Shown in pieces: positions 1 through 7,098 of a stretch of DNA of 51,867 bases. Location: the NCBI GenBank assembly GCA_013204185.1, contig JABMOI010000100.1, forward strand, positions 1 to 51,867, given 5' to 3'. Position 1 is the stretch's first letter. Each line of letters opens with the position of its first letter. The notes beneath the pieces were generated by a model that did no database searches, was not told the origin of the DNA, and worked only from the letters and a program-made list of their open reading frames with translations. This stretch comes from a bacterium. Lineage in GTDB: Bacteria > Bacteroidota > Rhodothermia > Rhodothermales > UBA10348. A program made the position numbers and the translations under genes.

Positions 1-16
1 CCCCCCCCCCCCCCCC
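1..16. repeat. Homopolymer run of 16 C
   Basis: The window opens with 16 consecutive C residues, 26 bases beyond the stop codon of the first gene. Nothing comparable occurs elsewhere in the window. It may be a real G/C tract or an assembly or contig-end artefact; the sequence alone cannot decide. Confidence 0.6.
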
Positions 17-42
17 TCTCCCGATTCAACAAAAACCGAGGT

Positions 43-2283
43 CTACTTGAGTAGAACCATGGTTTTAACAATCACCTGATTGGCAGATTCCAATCGGTAA
101 ATGTAGGTGCCTGAGGCCAATTGACTTGCGTCAAACTGAACCTGGTGGCGAGCTGCTGGCATGAAGCCGTTAACCAACGTCGCAACTTGACGACCGAGTA
201 GGTCATAAATGTGCAAGCGCACCATTCCAGACTGACGGATGTCGTAGCTGATGGTAGTCGTTGGGTTGAACGGATTCGGGAAGTTCTGATATAGAACTAC
301 GCTTTCCGGTAGCTGTGAATCTTCGGCATCTACACCACTGATCATGTCATTTTCACCACCACGACGAACGGCCATAACCGAAGGAGGGGTAGTTGTGTTG
401 TCAATCAGGATATAAGAGTCGTATTGATCCGTTCTGCGAGGACCTTTTGCGTCGGTATACGTACCGTCTGCCTGCAACGTAGCTCCAAAGACCAAACGTA
501 CCACAGGGTTAGCCTGACTGACATTTAGTGAGTGGTCTCCGCCAAATCCAGACTCGTTGTCGTATCCGTCCAGACCAAACTTGATCGCTCCTTTACGAGC
601 TGCACCCGAGGCTTTTACGATGGTCATGGTGAACACAGAGTCGCCAGCTACTAGGTCGCCTTTGGTCCCGTCGTCAACAAGGCGAAGCGCCTCCATTGAA
701 CCCAGGTTCTGAGGTCCCCAATCGGCCCAAGCACCGTTGTTTGCAAACGGACCGTTTGCAAAGACTTTGCTGAAGGTTGTTACAGGATCCCCGGTTTGAG
801 TATCGCCTGGAACGTAAGAGGAATCAGCCAAGAAGTAGAAAGCGGGACGTGCGTCAACTTCAACTCGAATCGAAGTTTCGGACGAGAAGATATCGTTTAG
901 CGTCACGTTGTCGAAGAACATTTCCGGCAAAGCGATATCTAGAAATCCGTTTGAATCCGAATCTGTTTCCTTTCCGGTGACCATAAAGGTTCGGTTAGAC
1001 ACGCTTTCCCAACCATCTGTCGTGTTGCCTTGACCATCGTTGGTTAGCGTGACAAACTTAAACTCGACGGTGCCTGGAGATGCGAATCCAGAGACTTTAA
1101 TCAGCTTGGTGTACGTGTGCGGATTCAAGAAGTCAGAGCGAAGCGTATCTGCTTTGTTATTCCATCCATTGAACGTTCCACCTGCAGCCGTCACGAAGTC
1201 AGTGCCAGGGTTAAAGGTGCCGTTTAGAATTCTAACAGCCATGTTAACCTTTACTTCGACTTCGATATTGACCGGAGTAATGTCCGTGCCACCTCTACGA
1301 ACCACCGTGAAAGATGGAGGCGTAGTGGAGTTATCGATTTTGATGTACGGATCGTACTGTGGATATCCTGATGGACCTTTGTCGTCGTCGTAGGTGCCAC
1401 TAGCATTTAGCGTACCACCGTATGCCAAGCGAACAACTGGATTAGATGCGTCTACATTCACGTTGTGATCGCCGCCAAAACCAGACTCATTGTCGTATCC
1501 GTCCAAACCAAACTTCATGGCGCCTTTTTTAGGATCGCCTGCGTTTTTAGTTAGCGTGAACGTGTATACGGAGTCCCCTGCTGTGACGTCTCCTTTGGTA
1601 CCATCGTCAACCAACTGCAATTCGGCTAGAGAGCCAAGGTTGGCTGGGCCCCAGTCTTTCCATCCTGCGCCTGTGGCAAATGGACCGTTTGCAAACACTT
1701 TTGAGAAGCTGGTTACAGGATCGCCGGTCTGAGTGTCCCCAGGAAGACGAAGCGAATCAGCCAAGAAGTAGAATGCTGGACGAGCGTCCACTTCAACTCG
1801 AACCGTAGTGGCCTGAGTGAAGATGTCGGCGAAGGTCACGTTGTTAAAGAACGCAACAGCAACAGTGTAGTCGAGATAGCCGTTGCTATCTGAGTCTGTT
1901 TCGCTTCCGGTTAACGTGAAGGTACGGTTTGAAACGCCTTCCCAGTTATCCGTAAAGCCACCACTTCCGTCCGCTTTTTTATGAACAAACTTGTACTCAG
2001 CGGCGGTCGCTGTCGGAAATTCGTCGACTTTAACGATTTTGGTATACACGTTTGGGTCGATGAAGTCGGCCCGAAGCGTATCTGCAGTGTTATTCCATCC
2101 GTTCATCGGTGAACCTGCAATCGTAACCACGTCAGTGGCCGGATTGAAGCTTCCGTTCAAGATGGATATTCCCATGTTTACCTTGAATTCGATCTCCACT
2201 TTTGCGTTCTGGGCCTGAGCCTGTGAACTAACAAAAGTGAACATGAATACCAGGGCTAACAGAGATTTGGTAGCAATTTTCAT
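43..2283 (-). CDS. Secreted two-repeat protein with T9SS C-terminal sorting domain, possible glucan-binding
   Basis: The 746-residue product has a signal peptide (residues 1-25, ending AQAQ). Two homologous ~300-residue modules follow, at about 29-332 and 339-643. Both share VNM.....NG.FNP, NGWNN.ADTLR, WE.VSNRTF, DSDSNG, DARPAFYFLADS and LDGYDNESGFGGDH. The start of each module (NGWNN followed by a YKFV-like strand) resembles carbohydrate-binding beta-sandwich domains; that link is inference. Residues ~660-746 are a type A T9SS sorting domain (FPNPFNPTTTI, YDLLGRQV, SGTYIYRL), so export through T9SS and surface attachment or release is expected. The start codon is fixed by AGGAGGT at 2289-2295, five bases upstream. 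It is last in the lacI/TonB-receptor operon, 139 bases after the PorV-like gene. Substrate is unknown. Confidence 0.85.
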   Translation of the reverse strand: MKIATKSLLALVFMFTFVSSQAQAQNAKVEIEFKVNMGISILNGSFNPATDVVTIAGSPMNGWNNTADTLRADFIDPNVYTKIVKVDEFPTATAAEYKFVHKKADGSGGFTDNWEGVSNRTFTLTGSETDSDSNGYLDYTVAVAFFNNVTFADIFTQATTVRVEVDARPAFYFLADSLRLPGDTQTGDPVTSFSKVFANGPFATGAGWKDWGPANLGSLAELQLVDDGTKGDVTAGDSVYTFTLTKNAGDPKKGAMKFGLDGYDNESGFGGDHNVNVDASNPVVRLAYGGTLNASGTYDDDKGPSGYPQYDPYIKIDNSTTPPSFTVVRRGGTDITPVNIEVEVKVNMAVRILNGTFNPGTDFVTAAGGTFNGWNNKADTLRSDFLNPHTYTKLIKVSGFASPGTVEFKFVTLTNDGQGNTTDGWESVSNRTFMVTGKETDSDSNGFLDIALPEMFFDNVTLNDIFSSETSIRVEVDARPAFYFLADSSYVPGDTQTGDPVTTFSKVFANGPFANNGAWADWGPQNLGSMEALRLVDDGTKGDLVAGDSVFTMTIVKASGAARKGAIKFGLDGYDNESGFGGDHSLNVSQANPVVRLVFGATLQADGTYTDAKGPRRTDQYDSYILIDNTTTPPSVMAVRRGGENDMISGVDAEDSQLPESVVLYQNFPNPFNPTTTISYDIRQSGMVRLHIYDLLGRQVATLVNGFMPAARHQVQFDASQLASGTYIYRLESANQVIVKTMVLLK

Positions 2284-2288
2284 TGCGC

Positions 2289-2295
2289 ACCTCCT
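2289..2295 (-). promoter_or_regulatory. Strong Shine-Dalgarno AGGAGGT before the two-repeat secreted protein
   Basis: AGGAGGT on the minus strand with a 5-base spacer to the ATG at 2283. Most other starts in the window lack an SD, so this one stands out and fixes the start. Confidence 0.7.
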
Positions 2296-2356
2296 AGTAT
2301 GTTGAGTGATTGAGAGAAAGTCTTTTTTGCGCCTGCGAAACTGTCCAACCTATAGC

Positions 2357-2377
2357 CGTCTGTTAAAAAAACAGGCG
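2357..2377 (-). other. Small stem-loop in the leader of the two-repeat gene
   Basis: CGTCTGTT pairs with AACAGGCG (one G-U pair) around a five-base homopolymer loop (T5 on the minus strand). It lies between the PorV-like gene and the last gene of the operon, 74 bases upstream of that start. No T-tract follows it in the direction of transcription, so a terminator is unlikely. An mRNA-processing or stability element is possible. Confidence 0.3.
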
Positions 2378-2422
2378 CGCAAGCGAAATAGATTGCAGTA
2401 TTGTGGAGAGGGTGGGACATAC

Positions 2423-3451
2423 TTAAAAAGTCACTCCTAAAGTCCACATTTGGGGGGTTCCAAGATCACCGTAATCCTGGAATACATAGTCAAAATGGGC
2501 GGATACATTTGTTGAAAGTCGGTAAGCAATCCCAAAACCACCAGTCAGGCCACCATCATCTATCACGTCAGAGAAAGCCTGACGGTACCCGCCGCGAATG
2601 AAGAAGAAATTCCGGAACGCATATTCTCCCCCGAACGACACACTCTCAGAGTTGTCATTCGGATGCACTGCGTCCACGGTGAGGGTGACGCGTTGGGTTT
2701 CGGTTGCCCATGGGTCTATGGCAATTCCAACTCTGAACGTTAACGGCAAAGGCCATTCGCTCACTTCAAGAGCTGCACCCAGTCTTGGATTGTTGCCTTC
2801 AATGTTTGGGTCGATGTCAATGGCTCGGCGCAAGTCCTTGCCAGACAATGTCATATCGGATCCGAAGTTCGACATGGACATCCCAATGTGCAGATTGCGG
2901 AATCCAGCATCGTAGAGCACACCAAGATCCATACCGATACCGGTTGCTTTTTCGCTCCAAATCTTCTGCTGGACGTACTTCATAGTCGCGCCGGCCGAAA
3001 AACGGTTGGTCACGTTACGAGCCAACGTAATCCCAATGGACATATCCTTGGGATTGAATAGCTCGCCCGTTCCTTCCGGATTGGAAATAGTAGTCACTTC
3101 CATTTCGCCGTAATCCAAAACCAGCACGCTGATTCCAATGTGAGCCACGGGTGTTTCGAACCCAGCAGAAACGGAGTGAAACTGCGATTCTACAAACCAG
3201 TTGGCCCGCACAAAATCGACTCCACCACTTCCGAATCGGGAGAGAGAAGCCGGATTCCAGTGGACCGTATTGGGTCCTCCTTTTAAGGCCACCTGGGCGC
3301 CGCCCATGGCCGCAGCCCTAGCGTCACTGGCAATCGAAAGAAAGGGTGCAGCCGTCGTTGCGACTTTATTCTGCGCCATGGCGTTTCCGGCTGGAATTAG
3401 ACTAGCCAGTAGGACACCCATCGCTGCATATGTTGATACGTTGTTCTTCAT
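2423..3451 (-). CDS. PorV/PorQ-family outer membrane protein
   Basis: 342 residues from the ATG at 3451, which lies just past the stop of the upstream gene. A longer in-frame start would overlap that gene and lacks a signal peptide. Residues 1-27 form a signal peptide ending AMAQ. The mature N-terminus (PFLSIASDARAAAMGGAQVA, then NTVHWNPASL) is the hallmark of the PorV/PorQ (UPF0164-like) beta-barrel family, and the end is rich in alternating aromatic strands. Known PorV proteins shuttle or hold T9SS cargo at the outer membrane. Its position between two T9SS cargo genes suggests a dedicated partner for these cargos rather than the housekeeping PorV; that is inference. Spacing to the upstream gene is 4 bases, so the two are probably cotranscribed and coupled. 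Confidence 0.85.
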   Translation of the reverse strand: MKNNVSTYAAMGVLLASLIPAGNAMAQNKVATTAAPFLSIASDARAAAMGGAQVALKGGPNTVHWNPASLSRFGSGGVDFVRANWFVESQFHSVSAGFETPVAHIGISVLVLDYGEMEVTTISNPEGTGELFNPKDMSIGITLARNVTNRFSAGATMKYVQQKIWSEKATGIGMDLGVLYDAGFRNLHIGMSMSNFGSDMTLSGKDLRRAIDIDPNIEGNNPRLGAALEVSEWPLPLTFRVGIAIDPWATETQRVTLTVDAVHPNDNSESVSFGGEYAFRNFFFIRGGYRQAFSDVIDDGGLTGGFGIAYRLSTNVSAHFDYVFQDYGDLGTPQMWTLGVTF

Positions 3452-3455
3452 AGTC

Positions 3456-6400
3456 TTACTTGATGAGAGCCAATTTTCCAGTTTTTTCGCCGACGCCAGG
3501 AGCTTCGATATGGTAGAAATACACACCATATGAGACATCTAGGTTCGTTCTGGACCTCAAATCCCAGCTTACGGTCCCGTCGTCAATAAAGCCGTCGTGA
3601 TGTAACTCACGAACCAGCTCCCCGCGGGAAGAATAGATGCGAATTCGAGCATCTGCTGGGACGTGGATGAAATCTACTCGTCGCTCACCGCGCCCACTTT
3701 GGATGGTTGGTGCGAGAGGTTTTTCCCAAGAAGCGGCTGCCACATACGGGTTTGGAACCACTTTTATGCGGTCCATCTGGGTTTTGGCATCTTCCGTATC
3801 CGCTCCTGAAGCCGAGGACGAAAATGAATACACATCTCGGAAAGAGAACGGCTTGCGAGTGGCAATCGTGTAAATGTCACTTCCGCCGGGAAACGTTCCG
3901 CCACCCGTTTCGGCTCGAACCGCAAACGTCGCTGTTCTGACGTTATTTATGGTTTCGAAGATGAAAATGAAGTCGGTTGTGGTATCAAATTTTCCGTTAG
4001 GAGCTGCCTCGAAGAACACAAAATCGGCCTCCCGATCTTCCGTCACATTGTAAACCGTGAAATTGGTAGCTGTGGCCACGGCGTTCGGTCCACTCGTTCC
4101 CAGCCTGAACCCACCAACCGATTGGCCAACTGTCTGGTCTGAGAATCGAATCTCGTAATCGTAAGGCACAATAGAGCCTGTAAGGCGCCAGCTCGTCACG
4201 TTCGTTCGGTCCACGAAGATCGAAACCTTGCCTTCTGGATTATTCCAAGACGTCCGATCGCGGTCCAATGCCGTAACATCGTTGTTGAACACGAGTCGGA
4301 GGCCATCGAAAATGACGGACTCTACGTCCGTAATAGCCTCTGGCTCTACAACCGTAAACCCGTCCTGTTTAACAGAGAACGTACTGGATCTCGAACCTTC
4401 GTTGCCGAATACAATTTCGTATTGCGAGTCGTTTTGAAGCCTACGCGGATCCAACACTTCGACAAAGACTTCTCCTGTTCCAGGTCCCGCTGTGTGCACT
4501 ATTTCCTCGGAGACATTGCCCTCATAAAAGCCTGCAACCGGCGCATTGGGAACGACCTCAACGACGTTTTTGTCCGTTTTCACCGTTCCATCTTCAGTTA
4601 CCGTGGCCGTCCGGCTGTTTTCAGCAGGGAAAAACACGTCACTGCCAAAATCGTAAGACGATACGGCATAGTAGTACGTACGGCCGTTTTCGACATCACG
4701 ATCCACAAAGGAGTGCTTCAATCCGGTGTCGTCTCCGAGCGTGAAAGGCACGCCCCTAACCCGTTCCATCACGGACTGCTGACCAAACCAAAGGCCAGAC
4801 CTTCCGTTTTTAAGGTCGTATTGAGCAATAGGTGCAAGGATTGCCGGATTACCAAATACGTCTGTAACGGGGCGCGGATCGCGGAAAAACGGATCCGTGC
4901 TTTTGTAGATCTTGTATCCTTCAAAGTCCATTCCCAGCACAGGGTCAATGGACTGCTCAGATTTAGCATCCCAGAACAGCGTCACTTTCTTGTCGCCCGG
5001 AACGGCTTGAAGGAGTGGCTTGTCTGGAGGACGAGCGAAATTGTAGTTCCGGTCGTAAATCTCTTGGACCGTTACCACGTTGTTCGTGATGGTAGCCAGT
5101 TTCTGCGCGAAGTCCTCCCCGTTTCCAAAAACAAGCGCCATGGAGAATCGGTGCGTTTGTCCCGGCTCCAATCGGAAGTATCCAGAACCGTAAATGAAGT
5201 CTCCGTCTACACCGCCTTGGCTCTGCTGCGAAACCAATTCTGCGTTCGTTGTAAAGAACCCGGGTGAAAGCGCTTCCCACAACCGCTGGTCGTCGTTCAT
5301 CCGGACGCCTCCCGGAGGTGTGAAGTAGAAGAAGCTGGATAGCCCAACCTGGTCTGTTTCGCTCACGTCCGTGCCTTCAAACCGAGGCTCGCCAACCGAT
5401 GGAACGCCATCTCCTTCACCAACGTCGCCGGTGCCAGCTCTTCCGTCTGCTCCTACGTCGTCATTGAATACGTCCCAGTCGCCATCGTTATCAATTCCGT
5501 CTCGGTTGTCTTCATCGATCATCCGATTCAGCATGCCGTGCGTTAGCGAGTCTGCCCGCGTGGCCGTTCTGTTTCGAACGTCGGCGGCAAACTGTACAAA
5601 GTTTTTGTACCTAACGGCCGGTAACTCCTGAATCTGACCTTGGAAGTTTTGTTTTCTTCTTAAGAAGTGGAGTTGCTCATCTTCATCAATCAAGCCGTCG
5701 AGGTCGTCGTCAATCAGGTTTTTCTCAACAACGAGCTGCTCTCCTATCTGGCTTCGAATAATCTTAGTGTTCTCCTCGAGCGTCGTCCCAGCCCCAATTA
5801 CGTGCGTAACTCCTTGGGAGACAACGGTAATTGAAGATCCATCTGATGGCACATAGGTAATACTGCGTTCGAAGGTCGTGCCGTCAGTCAGAATGATTGG
5901 GTCACCAGCCTTCAAGACGCGGGGTTGAAAATCCAACTGGGTAAATACGTTTCCGACACCTTCAGACCCGTCTTTGACGTACGGAAGTCCATCAATATCT
6001 CTTCCTGGCTCCTCAAATGGGTCCCCATCGCCATCGTTATCGATTCCATCCAGTGCGTTGCCGGGGCTCTCCATAAAGGCGTACCCAACGATACCCACAT
6101 TCTGACCTTCATTTCCTTGAAAAGGGGCGGCGTCGTACGAGTATACAATTCGATTCAGCTGGTCAAAGAATGCCAAGTCGTCCTGCGAGTCCCCATCGCC
6201 TCCGACAAGGGTTCCAGCCGTCATACCGACTGCAACACGAGGGTAGGTCGTCGTTCCGGTGTTTGTGATCTCGTAGATCATAAACAGCGCGTCTTGGGCC
6301 AAAAACTGAGTCCACTGTAAGGCGCGGACCTTGACGGCCAATCCCAGCCCATCTCTACTCAGGTTTGTGGAATCGGGATGGAAGAATGGATAGCGCCGCT

Positions 6401-7070
6401 GTAGTTCTTTGTCCGGATGGTCGTCCGCCCAGTAATAAGACTCCAAATCGGCATTGAAGATGTCCCGACCAAAAAAGCCATTCCACGGCGCGCCACCGGT
6501 TTCAGGATTGACCCAAGTAGGCTGATCGGGCCAACGGTTTGGCCACGTTGCTGGGTCGGTGCTTATCGCAGGGCTTTCGTTGTCGTTTTCATTTGAAGCG
6601 AACCCACCCATTGGCTCTAAACCCCAGAAAACACCCTGGTTCGACGGGTCGGTATTGGATCCAGCTCGAGGGTGGCGAGGCGTAACAGCTTTGACTACCA
6701 TCGTGTCTGGCCTCCCATCTCCCGTCAAATCAATCGGGACTTCGGCCACAATCACAGGGACCACATCGCCGATGTAAAAATCGCGCGAGCCTTTCGGCCA
6801 GTTCCCACGTGTTTCTCCAACACCTGCCCAAAGGCCTGTGTTGAAAAACGTGATCCCGATCTGATTCCCGTCGTGGATATTCTTTTTCTCGTTATCCCGA
6901 CTACCCCAGTATTGAGAGTTGAACAAGAAGTCCGGAAGCAATGCTCGGCTTTGCGCCGTAACAACTGAGGTAGGCATGAGAAACAAGCCTAACAAAGCTA
7001 GGATTGTGACATTGCGCGCCATGGTCGAAAATGAGTTTCCCATGGCCGATAGTGAGTTTCTTTGTGTCAT
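3456..7070 (-). CDS. Large secreted T9SS cargo with calcium-binding-type Asp repeats and FN3-like domain
   Basis: 1204 residues if translation starts at the ATG at 7070, which has GAGAG upstream. The alternative ATG at 7091 adds 7 residues, and ATG 7022 sits directly at the signal peptide (MARNVTILALLG...TAQ). Visible features are D-N-D-G-D-G-D-type acidic loops near residues 350, 463 and 530, like those of thrombospondin type 3 repeats; an FN3-like stretch around residue 700 (VTLFWDAKS, GYKIYKS, YYYAVSSYD); and a terminal T9SS-type sorting domain (VVPNPYVAAASWE, RIRIYSSRGELVREL, YGVYFYHIEAPG). Similar long proteins follow TonB receptors in Rhodothermota. It has no SusD features, although it takes the position where susD would follow susC. 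A role in substrate capture is inferred from the neighbours only. Confidence 0.8.
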   Translation of the reverse strand: MTQRNSLSAMGNSFSTMARNVTILALLGLFLMPTSVVTAQSRALLPDFLFNSQYWGSRDNEKKNIHDGNQIGITFFNTGLWAGVGETRGNWPKGSRDFYIGDVVPVIVAEVPIDLTGDGRPDTMVVKAVTPRHPRAGSNTDPSNQGVFWGLEPMGGFASNENDNESPAISTDPATWPNRWPDQPTWVNPETGGAPWNGFFGRDIFNADLESYYWADDHPDKELQRRYPFFHPDSTNLSRDGLGLAVKVRALQWTQFLAQDALFMIYEITNTGTTTYPRVAVGMTAGTLVGGDGDSQDDLAFFDQLNRIVYSYDAAPFQGNEGQNVGIVGYAFMESPGNALDGIDNDGDGDPFEEPGRDIDGLPYVKDGSEGVGNVFTQLDFQPRVLKAGDPIILTDGTTFERSITYVPSDGSSITVVSQGVTHVIGAGTTLEENTKIIRSQIGEQLVVEKNLIDDDLDGLIDEDEQLHFLRRKQNFQGQIQELPAVRYKNFVQFAADVRNRTATRADSLTHGMLNRMIDEDNRDGIDNDGDWDVFNDDVGADGRAGTGDVGEGDGVPSVGEPRFEGTDVSETDQVGLSSFFYFTPPGGVRMNDDQRLWEALSPGFFTTNAELVSQQSQGGVDGDFIYGSGYFRLEPGQTHRFSMALVFGNGEDFAQKLATITNNVVTVQEIYDRNYNFARPPDKPLLQAVPGDKKVTLFWDAKSEQSIDPVLGMDFEGYKIYKSTDPFFRDPRPVTDVFGNPAILAPIAQYDLKNGRSGLWFGQQSVMERVRGVPFTLGDDTGLKHSFVDRDVENGRTYYYAVSSYDFGSDVFFPAENSRTATVTEDGTVKTDKNVVEVVPNAPVAGFYEGNVSEEIVHTAGPGTGEVFVEVLDPRRLQNDSQYEIVFGNEGSRSSTFSVKQDGFTVVEPEAITDVESVIFDGLRLVFNNDVTALDRDRTSWNNPEGKVSIFVDRTNVTSWRLTGSIVPYDYEIRFSDQTVGQSVGGFRLGTSGPNAVATATNFTVYNVTEDREADFVFFEAAPNGKFDTTTDFIFIFETINNVRTATFAVRAETGGGTFPGGSDIYTIATRKPFSFRDVYSFSSSASGADTEDAKTQMDRIKVVPNPYVAAASWEKPLAPTIQSGRGERRVDFIHVPADARIRIYSSRGELVRELHHDGFIDDGTVSWDLRSRTNLDVSYGVYFYHIEAPGVGEKTGKLALIK

Positions 7071-7098
7071 ATTTGTGTTCTCTCGTTCCATCGTGAGC

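Noticed and set aside
4422-5267. 281-codon open frame on the plus strand
   Set aside because: It is antisense to the well-supported T9SS cargo gene, has no domain signature and a basic, patternless sequence typical of a shadow frame.
5268-5275. AAGCGCTT as a further LacI operator
   Set aside because: Only 8 bp match the operator; flanking bases (GA and CC) do not continue the palindrome. An 8-mer is expected about once per window.
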